From assembly GCA_029339505.1 (NCBI GenBank), contig JAQISU010000036.1, positions 1,394,501-1,458,500 on the forward strand: a stretch of DNA of 64,000 bases. Reading direction: 5' to 3'. Below, piece after piece: positions 51,620-63,915 of this stretch. Made by a program: the position numbers and the translations under genes. This stretch comes from Unio delphinus (Eukaryota > Mollusca > Bivalvia > Unionida > Unionidae). Position 1 is the first letter of the stretch. Each line of letters begins with the position of its first letter. The notes beneath the pieces are model-generated. The model saw only the letters and a list, made by a program, of their open reading frames with translations, ran no database searches and was not told where the DNA came from.

Positions 51620-52585
51620 CATGAGTTTAAGAGAGATACAATTATATTTTTATGTACAATAGCGATTGAACTTTTAAAACGTTACAATTGCCGTAAACTG
51701 AAGTTAGGAATGGAACACTCTGAACAAAATAATTCTTAGTACTGTTATCACTGATCAAATAAACTTGACGCATTGATTGTTTTAAATTCTGGCATTAAAA
51801 AGACTATTTACATTTAAGTGCTTTTTTAGAGATGTTACAGTGGTAGAAGGAAATGTTATGATGTAACTCCAGAAATTGTTAAAATGTCTCTTTTGAGGAA
51901 TTTTTAGGAAGTGTAATGTTCAGAATTCAAAGTTAAATTTGAATAATAAATATAACTTGTTTGATAAAGAAAACGACTGTTACAAGTATAGTATGTGATT
52001 CTAATAAAGAAAATGATTGTTAGAATGTTTGTATAGTATGATTCTTCTATGGTACTATTAACATAGTATATGAGTATTAAACCTGGATCTTGTAAAATAT
52101 ATCTTCAGTAGATGTTATCATTCGCTGTATATTTAGGTGTCTATGAGAGCAGCATTGTCAAAAAACATCTGTATTTTGCACAACAAATACTAAGCAAATA
52201 TAATGATTCACAAAGCATTCTCAGACATTGGCGACAAAACAACTTTAGTATCTAAGTTGGAGATGTGGACAATTCTTGACTTGCTAAAGTTTCATTGGAA
52301 GCAGATTAAGGCAAAACGCGGGTATTCCAAAGAAGGGCGATGCTGAGGTAAGCTATGCCATTATTATGGCTAAACTAACGTCTCCTGGGATTGGGATTAT
52401 TGTATATATCCCCACTTTCACGGCTTGGACACGATCTGCTGTCCAGCAGACTTATATACTTGACTTCCTTTTTCCAGGTAACACAAATATAATTAGTTTT
52501 AGTTAGATATATTTCTTAGGTTCATAATGTATTGAGGAATTACATGTTTAAAATATATGTCATCTAACTCGAAAGAACTTTTTGC
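51620..52585. other. Non-coding spacer
   Basis: No supported gene or element seen. Confidence 0.4.
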
Positions 52586-52588
52586 ATG

Positions 52589-52764
52589 TTATTATTATTA
52601 TTATTATTATTAATATTATCATTATTATTGCTATTATTGTTATTGTCATCATCATCATCATCATTAATAGTAGTAGTAGTAATGTTGTTATTATCATCAT
52701 CGTCATCATCATCATTATTATTATTGTTGTTTTGTTATTGTTCTTATTATTTGTATTATTATTA

Positions 52765-52811
<47 letters not shown>

Positions 52812-52890
52812 AATAATAATAGTAGTAGTAGCTGTTGTAGCAGTGGTAATGGTATTAGTTGTAGAAGTATTAATAATTTTTAAATATAGC
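52589..52890. repeat. Compound trinucleotide microsatellite
   Basis: ATT, ATC, AGT and GTT units in blocks, with pure ATT at 52,753-52,810. The long hydrophobic open frames here are repeat translations. Confidence 0.95.
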
Positions 52891-52919
52891 GTGTCTCGGA
52901 TGGTTGAAATGCAATGATA

Positions 52920-53318
52920 AAGTTTGTTAAGTTATAATATTAAGTTATGTTTTGTATAAATGGTTTGCTACCAATTTATTTTAGAAATAACATTCCTTTG
53001 AAATTACAGTAAGTAATATTCTAGTTTTTGGAATAAAGATTTAATAAAATACTTTGGTTGAATATAACTTTTTATTAGTTTGGAATATTTTATTCTTAAA
53101 CATTTTTACACAATTGGGAATTTATTTTGGCAATTTATTTGGCTTTAAATCTTTCGTCTATATCTACTGTATTTTTTTATTAATTTTAATAAAGAATTTC
53201 TGTGATGTAGACTTCAGGTTATTTGCATCTTTTTTCCTGTTCTATCCCTGTACTTCTTTACACATACTAAGTAGCATTTACATTGATAGAGTGACACCAC
53301 GCGCTAAAGGAGTCCAGA
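52920..53318. other. AT-rich spacer
   Basis: A T-rich plus frame (53,054-53,437) is hydrophobic but has no splice or start support. Not called as a gene. Confidence 0.4.
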
Positions 53319-53319
53319 A

Positions 53320-53338
53320 TTCTCTCTCTCTCTCTCTT

Positions 53339-53398
<60 letters not shown>

Positions 53399-53421
53399 CC
53401 ACCACCTCCTCCTCCTCCACT
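53320..53421. repeat. (TC)n microsatellite with CCA/CCT end
   Basis: About 38 CT units followed by ACCACC and CTCCTC words. Confidence 0.95.
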
Positions 53422-53722
53422 GGATTCTCTCGTTTAATGTCACAATGCTCCACATACTTGTATGCACTTTCCGACCTGGCCCCTTGTCGCGTAACCCAAA
53501 ATCTCCGTTCTTAATGGTAGCTATATTCTTGTGGTATTGACAACATTGTTCAAACAACGACCCGATTGTGATTCAATAAACACTTTTAAAATACAATACA
53601 TGCTGCATCTAGAATGCTCAAAGCCTCGTTCTCGTTATTTATGATACATCGTAAAATGTGTCCGGATTTTTTAAGTGTGAATAATAACAAAACAAAAAAA
53701 ATTTGAAAGAAATAAAAATAAA

Positions 53723-54041
53723 GTGTGTGTGTGTGTGCGATATGGATTTTTAACGTGGCTCTACCAATTTTACAGTCATATCGCATCGCCATCTGCATGG
53801 TACAGTTTATAATGATGTCTAGCACCGGGGGATCATGGTACAGATATATAACATCATATCCACAGTCACATTATTCCGACACCAGGTCAACCAGTCTTAA
53901 CACTAACCTCTTAATGCTGAGTGCATATCAACGCAACTGTTATAACCTTTTTTATGTTTTTTTAATGACTCAAATGGGATCAAACCAGCGATATCCTGTA
54001 TCCAAGGCGGACGCTCTAATCACTTAAGCCACCGGAGCGGT
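53723..54041 (-). mobile_element. tRNA-derived SINE, first family
   Basis: Minus-strand copy: head GACCGCTCCGGTGGC at 54,041-54,027, B box GGTTTGATCCC at 53,986-53,976, the block AAGACTGGTTGACCTGG, and a tail toward AAATCCATATCGCAC followed by (CA)n. It differs from the reference copy by a T-rich insertion next to the B box. Confidence 0.82.
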
Positions 54042-54399
54042 CGATGTTGCTGTGAAATGTAGGATAAGCAAGTACAAGAGATAAAATAATGCCTAGAAAG
54101 AGTTGGACTATTATTTCAATTTATTCGGCTCTTGTCGGTTTCTTTTTTTTTCGAAATGCTCTATATTTTTATTTATTTGTGTTAATACCATTTTACTACA
54201 TTGCAAACCAAATTGTATAACACTTCACAATGACGCACTGTTGACAATACTCTTGTGCACAAAAGCGTATACTGTAGATTATGTCAAATACGACATTAAA
54301 CTTAGACAAAAATTTGCAGTTAATCTCGACTGACTTTTTTCTTTCATGCTAATTAGTTATATTATTGGAAACAATCGTATTCAGGCGCGTGCAGTGATT

Positions 54400-54950
54400 A
54401 ACAACCCTATTTTGAATCTAGAATATCTTTATTAATTAATTTAGTAATATCATAAATAATATAAGTAGGACATTTAAATTATTAACCCATATTGAATATC
54501 ACGTTGGCAGTGATTTACACAGAATAGTTACATAGGAGTTGACTAGCAATAACAAATCAATTCCAAATCAATGGATTTTAATGATTGTGTAGTTATGAAA
54601 AGCTACATAAGTTACAAATTGTTTAGATTGAAATATACGATTAATAAAAATGTCAAATACGAATTTAAGTGTCATCTGTAATGCATAGGATATATTAATA
54701 TTGACAACGCCCCTTAATTCCCTGGGAAAATATTCAGCTACGTGAAGATGAACGTTGTACCATATTTTCTTCAGAGGTCTTCCTCATTCTCGCTACCCAC
54801 GCTGTGGAAGATCAGGTCGTCACCTTAAAATTCGATAGATGTGATGAAATCTGTCCGAAATTTCGTTTTGATCAATAAATAACAGTTAGAAAGATAGAAA
54901 CGAAGGGGTGAGGTGATGTGGTGGTGCAAAATGAAAGGTTAAAATATTTT
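54400..54950. repeat. Diverged duplication, copy 1
   Basis: Pairs with 55,600-56,095. Shared landmarks in order: CATCTGT-AATGCATAG, TATTGACAACRCC, CTTAATYCC, TTCTTC, CAGGTC, CACCTT-AAAT, TGTCCG-AA, and an AGAACGAWGG-like end. Divergence is high with many small gaps. Confidence 0.65.
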
Positions 54951-55059
54951 AGATGAGTAACAACCTAGAAATAACTATCAGTGGTCAATTTATTAATACT
55001 TTAGCAGCAAGGCATCACTTAGAGGTTTGTATTGATGCATTAAAAGCTAGAAGTGTGCT

Positions 55060-55060
<1 letters not shown>

Positions 55061-55097
<37 letters not shown>

Positions 55098-55158
55098 CAT
55101 CCATCCATCCATCCATCCATCCATCCATCCATCCATCCATCCATCCATCCATCCATCC

Positions 55159-55219
<61 letters not shown>
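55061..55219. repeat. Nested tetranucleotide array
   Basis: (TATC)n, then (CATC)n for about 65 bases, then (TATC)n again, so a variant unit was amplified in the centre of an older array. Confidence 0.96.
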
Positions 55220-55599
55220 GGGCGTACTGTTATTTAAAGGATATTTTGTTGCTTTAGTAGTAATTGTACATTTTCATTCAAGTAAAATCCCAAACTTTAC
55301 TTAAACGTTGGAACCAATACCAAACATGATTAACCATTGTCATTGTAATTATCTATCAACCTATCGATCTTTTCATCGTTTCAGATACAGACCTTGAAAT
55401 ATATATTGATCTTAAATTGACATTGTTTTTAATTCATATGTATTAGTTTATGACATTTGTAAAATATAGAATAGCAAGTGAAAAGCAATAATAATTTGTC
55501 GTTATTTATACCTTTATTTCCTACTGTTTTGATCTTCCGATAAAGTCGTGTACATGTATCTACCATGATGACCTACCCTATCTATGTTAAGCCTTGTAT

Positions 55600-56095
55600 A
55601 CATGTTTCTAAGTATTATATTAATATATGAATAATAAAACATGGACGTGTTATTCGGTGACCGAACTCAGGCAGCAGGTTGACGGTGGTTGACAGAGATC
55701 GGCAAGATACGGGTTGACTACCAATTAAATAATCTATACAATTATGGATTATAACCAATTTTGGAGGTTTTAAAACGACTTTGTTACAAATACCTTTTAA
55801 TAACCATACAGTCAATTTAAATATAAAATAAAGAATTAAAGTTTCATCTGTTAATGCATAGAATATAATGTTATTGACAACACCGCTTAATCCCCGAGGA
55901 ATGTTGAAATACAAGATGATTCATGTTATACCCAGTTTACTACAAAATTCTTCCTTGTTCTAGTTATTCACACTACTGAGGGTCAGGTCAGGTCACTTTT
56001 AAATACGATACTCGTAATAAAATATGTCCGGAATGTCTGTTTGAAAAGAAAATAATGCGAAACTAGAACGATGGAAAATTGGGGTAGAAGATGAC
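55600..56095. repeat. Diverged duplication, copy 2
   Basis: Partner of 54,400-54,950 in direct orientation, about 1.19 kb away, with the TATC/CATC array between them. No coding potential recognised. Confidence 0.65.
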
Positions 56096-56099
56096 TTTT

Positions 56100-57065
56100 T
56101 AATGGGCAAAAATAGAGAATGACATGTGTAGAAAGTGTACTGGCATCTCAAGTACATTTATATTAGGACATTATAGCTATTATTTGGACTACCTTTGGAA
56201 ATTATTTGGATTGCATAGAACTATTCGAATTTATAGTCTTTTAAGGATTTTTAAAAATTAAATAACAACTATCAGTTATTTTTCTTTCTTTCTTTTCTTT
56301 TATTATAGGAACATAAATTAAAATGTTTAATTATACAAAACTTTTTGATTATTGCTCTTTATTGATATGAAGTTTAAGCTTCTAGAGATTTTAAATTCCT
56401 TTAAATATTTCTGGGATTTGAATTTTTAAAATATTTTGGAGATATAAATTTGGTTAGAATATTTTAAGATTTTAATATTTCAATCCTTTTAATATTTTCA
56501 ATTTCAATTGTTTTTTAAATTTAAATGCCATTTTGATTTGAAATTTTCTTAGTCTCTAGTATTATAGTTTAACAAGTTTGGGAAATTTGTGAGACCATCA
56601 ATCTTTTACCCTGCAGATCCTACCGAAGGAGAGTTTGAGTCTATATATTAGTTCTGTTGAAAAAGTTTGATGGATATGCTGTACTGGAATCTCAATTGAA
56701 TTTATATAAGACCCATGTATTCTGGAACTTATTTTAATGCCATTTTACAACAATTGCAAATCAAATGTTAGAATAGTTCATACTTTGTTACGAAGACAGT
56801 ACATATCAGAGCAAACATATTGGAATAAAAACGGATTTTTATATATGACAGAAAAAAACCTCAAAAGGACTTCTTTGTTCAACGCTACTTTTGCTTTTCA
56901 GTCAACTAAAATCCATAGCGTTTACTCGTTGTTGGAGTTATGCAAGACCAATGCCAGATATATGAGTAACTATTGTATGGATGGATGGATGGATGGATGG
57001 ATATGAGAATGGATGCATACATGCATGGATTTCTTAGTTTAGTGTAGTTAAATTGGGTGCTTTAC
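56100..57065. other. Non-coding spacer with (ATGG)n
   Basis: AT-rich. A short ATGG array lies at 56,976-57,002. An 89-codon plus frame (56,737-57,006) has no family resemblance and runs into the array. Confidence 0.45.
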
Positions 57066-57084
57066 GGCAGAAAAACACAACTAA

Positions 57085-57405
57085 GTGATTTAGTGCCGAA
57101 TGACAACACCAACAATGAAAGTATCAGCAATGATATAATAAGAAAAAATACTTGCTGGTTATAAACAAAGTGATAAAACAAATCGTGACTTTGATATTGA
57201 TGTTGAATATATAACGATGCTGAAACAACAGCAGAATAATCATTCCACAAAGTTGTAATTGTATAATGTTATGGCAATATTCAAACATCCCAGACAATTT
57301 ACCGTGGACAGAAAAAATAGTAAGTTTGGTCATACACGTAAAAATCTGATGTTGACCTGTCTCGAATGCAATCGCCGTCGAGTTGCTGGCATCTTTGTTA
57401 AGTGA
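57085..57405 (+). pseudogene. HNH-like zinc domain remnant of the virus-like element, copy B
   Basis: Aligns in order with 24,645-24,966: GATATAATAAGAA, then DFDIDVEYITMLKQQQNNH, RQFTVDRKN, and GHTRKNLMLTCLECNRR. The His that copy A lost is kept here (GHT), while the first Cys-x2-Cys pair is destroyed by substitutions and a stop near 57,255. The preceding helicase motifs are not visible, so the copy is truncated on the left. It converges on the integrase remnant next door, the same arrangement as at 24.9-25.0 kb. Confidence 0.62.
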
Positions 57406-57436
57406 ACGCGTTGGTAACTGCATATCTTTGGGAATT

Positions 57437-57790
57437 ACTTGTAATGTTCACGTGTAAATCCACGTTGAGGAGCAGTTGAATCTAACCTGTATATTGGGGG
57501 ACTACCAATAGATCTTACAAGGCTGGGAATTGTATGTAATGTAATACTCCAGACAGGATCATTCGCTCTTTTTTTACCACTTTCAAGCTCATCCGGTTTG
57601 TACAAATATATCACAGTGACATTATTACCAAGTATTTGTTGTTTTTATAAATGACCTCGTTGTATCGTTATACTCGCGCTCTTGATTGAATTAACAGGGT
57701 TCAACGCAGTTGTTCTAGTTATTTCATTATTTAGTCCAGCTATCACACTTGGTAATCTTGCAACACATGCGCAATATCACTTATCTTGAA
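57437..57790 (-). pseudogene. Integrase remnant (Maverick/Polinton type), copy B
   Basis: On the minus strand, RLPSVIAGLN (57,765-57,735) is followed, after a break, by NNVTVIYLYKPDELESGKKR, then DPVWSITLHTI and PPIYRLDSTAPQRGFTRE (57,505-57,437). These are the end of the catalytic core and the C-terminal domain of the same integrase as at 25,003-25,475. The C-terminal 60 residues are intact in one frame, better than in copy A. The first two catalytic acids and the N-terminal zinc domain are missing, so it cannot be active. Confidence 0.75.
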
Positions 57791-57859
57791 CGAATTCCTT
57801 CGCGTATTAATATCCATATAACCTCTCAGCAAGTGTTTGATTTAATTTGTTATGTAACA

Positions 57860-59670
57860 TCATGTTGAATCCTTGTTGAAAACCTTACATATATGCAAAT
57901 GTAACATCAAGTAGAATTGAAAAGATGGCATCCTTATACGGCCTAAGTTACTTGCATGGAATTTACTCAATCTCCCATAGCAGCTACATTGGATTTTTCT
58001 CACTAGCCAATTAGTACAAAGTTTTCTATGATTTGTTTAGTTCACTTATTTGACAAATATTTGTGATGAACTTTTCATTTAAAAAGAACTTAGCATCTTG
58101 TCCTCATTGTAATGTACAAGAAAATCTGGATCACTGATTTAAAACTTCATGTCACTAAGTAATTTTGTTATTGCTCATACCTTCGTCACATTTGGCTTTA
58201 CATATGTTTCTTTTTCTGTATATAACCTTTTCAAATATCAACATTTTGATTACCAAAACATCGGTGTATGTCTTACAGTATTGTAGATACAAAAAATTAA
58301 AATTGGATAATAGTTAAAATTTGGCCAATTTTGGGACCATACTTAAAATTATATACATTCTAAACGTTATCAAGATCAAATGCAAATTAAGACACCCGTA
58401 TGGCTAGACAAACTTGGAGATTATCCCAGCTTGCTGCTTTTCAAGATATCATGGGAATCGGACACATCAATATTTTTTTTTAAAGTACGGTTTAAATGAT
58501 AATTGGGTTTTTAATAAAAAGTTATTGATTTTTATTAAAAAGAATTGACAAAAGTTTCAAAGCTCATGTATAAGTGTTTAACATTTAAGATACGGTATGT
58601 TTTGTTTCTTCTGTAATAGTTGAATACTGTCTAAGTTTCCAATTTGCGTTGGTGTTTTTCTATTTTGGTCTATGTGATGCATAATTTGTCATTTCATAAT
58701 GTCGGGCTAAAGCCAACTTTTTTTTCAAGTCCAAATCATAAATTAAATGCTTTAAATGGTCATGACGTTCTTAGTTTTTCATTCACTGACATGTCTCTTG
58801 CGTATAAATGTCCAAACTTTCAAAATATGGTGCTCTTACTGGTAATTGGTTGTCCAGTAAAGCTCTTTGTTTGCATTTGAGTTATTCAGTTGACTAAATT
58901 CACGTTCAAATCGAATTGAATGACTTAGAAAAGAAACAAATGTTAAATGGCTTATTCTTGTTGAAGCATTACATGCAATATTGCACTGTGGTCAGTTTGG
59001 AAAACTTATTAAGAAAGAAAACAGATTTGAATGATGATTTGGAGTTCATGCCTAAGTAATAATTTTGAAAGTGATAAATATTGGCAGACATCCATTCATT
59101 AGTGTCAGCATTGTCACAACACATAAGTTATTAATAGCTGTCATGAGAATGAACCATCACTCCTTGTGCCACTCTAAATTCTGGCCCTGAAGAAATAAAC
59201 TCTGAATCGTTGATCACCATCTTCAACATGACAGTAATAACGAGATCTTTGGCAAGCATAATATGATAAAGGAGCTATGAGTCACAGCAAATATTATATA
59301 CCACTGTGATGCACGGAAAAAAATGAGTTTGATGAAGCAGAAGAATATGTGTACATTAGCAGGAGGATAAAAGAGCAAAGAAAAGCTGGTTAGAGGACCA
59401 ATGTAGGGACATCAAGAAAAATCTGAACTGGACTTTATACAGGCCAGCATTGTGTCCACTATGGTAGATATGGTCTATATTTTGAGTTCCATATATATTT
59501 TATCCAAATTCTTAGGTCCAAGTCCATTTCCATTCCAGAGTCAATATCTTGAACATACTTAGCGAGAGGTACTAAATAAGTTTTTCAAATCCAAAGAACT
59601 GAAACTAATTTGATTCCTTTAAAGTTTCCATGATACTGTACAAGACGTATTGAATAAGTTCCCAAGTCCT
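57860..59670. other. Spacer with a possible eroded LINE tail
   Basis: Near 58,095-58,130 a frame reads CPHCNVQENLDH, resembling the Cys-His word near the end of some LINE ORF2 proteins. Nothing else around it is convincing. The 58,644-58,880 plus frame is unrecognised. Otherwise AT-rich. Confidence 0.3.
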
Positions 59671-59671
59671 G

Positions 59672-60032
59672 CATGCATGCATGTATGTATGTATGTATGT
59701 ATGTATGTATGTATGTATGTATGTATGTATGTATGTATGTATGTATGTATGTATGTATGTATGTATGTATGTATGACTCTTTCATTTCTATATTTTATTA
59801 ACAACGAATATTGGTGCAACGTTTTCGATTCCTGTTTGACAAACTTTATAGCTGCTCCATCACAAAACCTTTGCATCACACTGCTCACATGTACTTGATA
59901 GATTGAGAAAATGTTAACATGCATGCATGCATGCATGCATGCATGCATGCATACATACATACATACATACATACATACATACATACATACATACATACAT
60001 ACATACATACATACATACATACATACATACAT
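59672..60032. repeat. Facing tetranucleotide arrays
   Basis: (GCAT)3(GTAT)n occupies 59,672-59,775, and (GCAT)n(ACAT)n occupies 59,918-60,032. GTAT units on the left are complementary to ACAT units on the right, with about 170 bases between them. Confidence 0.95.
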
Positions 60033-60390
60033 TGAGTACCATATAAACCATATTTGACTGAATACCATAGAAACCATTTTTGACTGAATATCACAGAAAC
60101 CATATTTGATCAAATACCATAAAAACTATTTTATTTCAGAGAAAAAAAGTATACACGCTTTTCATGGTACATAATAACACATCTGAAGCACCTGCACTGT
60201 CATGAGTATCGCATAAACTTAGCAAAAAGTACTCTTTGGTTTTGTACGTGTTTCTCACTTTGTTGAGAGAATACGATAGATAAGCCTTATTAAAACTTCA
60301 TAAAAAGCAATATACAATCAAAATATGCACCAATAAAAACACGATTTCCAGGGTGACTACACTTGCAGTTTTGTCAATGAACTGCAAACT

Positions 60391-60926
60391 TCTTTATCGA
60401 GCTTGCGCAACATCTGAGACCTTGGCAATTTTTCAATGTTCTCATCATTTGTAAATCTTTTCTTGGTTTTTCTTTTAATCTATCCTTCTTTGCACTGTCA
60501 TTTCATATAAACTGCAAAGTCATATTCAGAAATAAAATGCAATCATTAACTTTCTCACTGGTTATTGTCGTAAATGTGTGAAATGTATTCACACTGTTTG
60601 TTTATGATATTCAATTGTTTCTGTAAGGCGCCGTTTGAGTGAAATTGTTGCGCTGATCAAGTGATGCTCTGAATTAGTGTGGAAGCACCGATATATGTTT
60701 TGGGATTTCTTCTTGTTCTTCCTCTAAAGCGCGGGCCGTATACATTTAAATTAATGAATCAAACCCAGACACGGGCCTGATCCAGCGAGTGGGTATTATA
60801 TTTCGCACCCCTGCTGGTAGTAATCCTTGCTTGGATCGATATGAATAATGGGAAGCATCACGTAAGCGTTTTTGCAGCCATTACTGTAAGAGTCATTTCC
60901 TTTGTTAATGCATAGTGTCGGCAACC

Positions 60927-61006
<80 letters not shown>

Positions 61007-61041
61007 GAATAATAATAATAATGATGATGATGATGATGATG

Positions 61042-61074
<33 letters not shown>

Positions 61075-61447
61075 ATAATAATAATAATAATAATGAGAAC
61101 TTTGCATAGCGTTTAATATCTAGAAGCTCTAAGCGCTTTAAAACATCAGAAAACACCTACAACAAGAAAACCACACAATGATATGATTACCAAAACACCA
61201 CCAAGAAATTAGAAAACATAAGAAACGCTGAACATATTTGACGTAGTAAACATTATGAGGTCTGTAAGTTTGTTCTTGTTGTCGAAATAGGTGAAGTTTA
61301 TTAATACTAAGGTTTGCGATCACACAAATTGCTATGTTCTGTTAAATTAAACAAGTAAACAATAGTTTGCATTTTAAATATATTTTTGCTCTATATTTAG
61401 TTGAAATAAAGATCGACCTTTTCTTAAACAGCGACTGTAGTGATCAG

Positions 61448-61496
<49 letters not shown>

Positions 61497-61650
61497 GATG
61501 TTGTTGTTGTTCTTGTTAATGACATTAGCCGTTACCAGTTATAGGACGGGATTGATACAAAAGATTGAATTCATTTTGTAGCTGTGGTGAACATTGGAAA
61601 AAGGTTATGAACTACATCATTATAAATTGAATAAAAAAAAATAATTAAAG
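60391..61650. repeat. Right-end duplication, copy 1
   Basis: Aligns directly with 62,354-63,915 from TCTTTATCGAGCTTGCGCAA to TTGAATTCATTTTGTAGCTG and GGTTATRAACTAC. Within it are an (AAT)n/(ATG)n tract (60,928-61,092), a GCGCT-rich tail shared with the LINE at 45.2 kb, and (ATT)n at 61,450-61,497. Confidence 0.88.
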
Positions 61651-61654
61651 AACA

Positions 61655-62350
61655 TGAAATTGCCAAATAACTCAAAGGCAAACATGCACTAAGAATTGTT
61701 TGGAACAGAACATCAGATCTAATACTGACGCCAGAAGTGTATTTCGAAAATTATATAGCTATCGTAAGACAAATCATAATACAGTTTCATTTAAAGAGTT
61801 GTAAAGAACATGATAAGCAACAACGTTTATATTGTGGGTCAACTCTTGATTTTATTTCAACATTTCTACGAATACAAGGTTCTTGATTTTTGAATTATTG
61901 TCTGGTCATCCACAGGATTCACGAAAATAGCTATGGGAAACATTTGTGAATACAAAAGACAGGAGGAAGCGAGTAAAATAAAGATTAGACGGAGGGAGTA
62001 AATGTGATACCTTTCCCCCCAAGCAACCGGCACGTTTGGACCGAAGGTTTCTGCGTGAACAATGTTCTGGCATACCACAGATAATTGTTGTTGAGTTGTT
62101 AATTAATGTTTCAAAGGCAGGGCTTTGTTTTTGCAGTTTAAAACAGGTGTTTGGAGTTCATATAATTTGTGCAAGTAAAATGGTCACATTATGAAATAAT
62201 TGGGTTGGGGACTATTGGTGGAAAATTAATAGAATTGTGTACATGGTAACATTATAATAGTTATTAAATGCGCACGCCAACGATTTAAACAGGCTAGTTG
62301 ACTATTGTAAAATAAAAATAGTTAATTTCCAAGAGAAAACCTTGAGCGAA
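61655..62350. other. Spacer between duplication copies
   Basis: No supported gene. A 70-codon minus frame (61,866-62,078) was not recognised. Confidence 0.4.
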
Positions 62351-62353
62351 GAG

Positions 62354-63409
62354 TCTTTATCGAGCTTGCGCAACATTTGAGACCTTGACAATTTTGCAAT
62401 TTTCTCATCATTTGTTATCTTTTCTTGGTTTTTCGTTTAATCTATCCTTCTTTGCACTTTCAGTTCATAAATCCCGCAAAGTCATATTTAGAAATAAGAT
62501 GCAATCATTAACTTTCTCACTGTTTATATACTACATTAACCTAGTCCAAGGTAGTTAGCTTGAGCGAGAGAAGATATACAAAATAAAGTAAAAACTGTCT
62601 TGAAAGACCACTATTATGTGAGATTACCTGTCTTGAGAGACCATATTCTCAATGCAGAAAATTAATAATTATATAGTGTTTTGACCTGTAATGAGAGACG
62701 ACCTGTCTTGAGAGAAAATACATTTATGGCAGAAGAGGAGGTCTTTCAAAACAGGTTCTACTGTAAGCTAAAAGCTGATAGACGGTACATAATTGAATTA
62801 TTGGACAGCGAAGTCAAAGAATTTGAATGTGGACTTGGAGGATATTTTGTCAAGATATTTGTTGTCCCCCTAACGTTGCTTGCAGTGCATCCATGCTTGC
62901 ATTGCCAACGTTAAAATTATTGATGCTGAGTGAGCTTTATAGTGTTTCTGTAACCATCTTGCTATTTTTGTCGTGAAAATGTCAAATTTATTGACACTGT
63001 TAGTTTAAGGTATTTAATTGTTTCTGTAAGGCGCCGTTTGAGTGATATTGCTGCGCTGATGAAATGATGCTCTGAATTAGTGTTGAAGCACCGATATATG
63101 TTTTTCGATTTCTTCCTGTTCATGTGATAATCTTACTGTTGTTGTTTATATCGTCAATATTCTGGTCCTATGATATGTTGCCTCTATCAATGTGTATAAC
63201 GTCCTCCAAAGCACGGGCCGTATACATTTAAATTAATGATCCAAGACAAGACACGAGCCTGATCCAGGGAGTGGTCATTATATTTCGCACCCCTGCTGGT
63301 AGCAATCCTTATTTGGGTCGATATGAGTAATGGGAAGCAACACGTAAGCGTTTTTGCAGCCGTTACTCTAAGAGTTATTGTCCTTGATAATGCATAGTTT
63401 AAGCAACAC

Positions 63410-63465
<56 letters not shown>

Positions 63466-63729
63466 GACTTTGCATAGCGCCTAACATCTAGAAGCTCTAA
63501 GCGCTTTAAAACATTAGAAAACACATATAACAATAAAACACACAATGATTTGATTATCAAAACACCACCTTGAAATTGGAAAACATAACACATGCTGAAA
63601 ATATTTAATGTAGTAAACATTATGAGGTCTTTAAGTTTTGTTCTTGCAGTCGAAATAGGTGAATTGTAAGAGCAATACGGTTTGCGATCACAACAAGTAT
63701 TAGTATTATTACTATTAGTAGCAGTAGTT

Positions 63730-63764
<35 letters not shown>

Positions 63765-63915
63765 TGTTGTTGTTGTTGTTGTTGTTGATATAAGCCATTA
63801 GCAGTTCTAGGACGGGAGTGATACAACAAAATTGAATTCATTTTGTAGCTGTGGTGAACAGTGAAAAAGGTTATAAACTACAGTACTATACATTGAAAAA
63901 AGCATTAAAAAAAGA
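62354..63915. repeat. Right-end duplication, copy 2
   Basis: Partner of 60,391-61,650. Longer by about 440 bases at 62,528-62,965 and about 80 bases near 63,120-63,205. Contains (AAT)n at 63,411-63,463 and (AGT)n(TTG)n at 63,697-63,786, where copy 1 has ATT and TTG tracts. Confidence 0.88.
62528..62965. other. Segment present only in duplication copy 2
   Basis: Absent from copy 1 near 60,560. Contains four copies of an ACCTGTCTTGAGAGACC-like word (62,597, 62,629, 62,683, 62,701) and one inverted copy (62,741). A 77-codon plus frame (62,681-62,914) starts within these words and has no family resemblance. No terminal inverted repeats were seen. Confidence 0.6.

Noticed and set aside
52582..52917. 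Hydrophobic 111-codon frame resembling a membrane protein
   Set aside because: Translation of ATT/ATC/GTT microsatellite.
53267..53557. Arg-Glu-rich frame resembling an RE-rich splicing factor
   Set aside because: Translation of the (TC)n tract.
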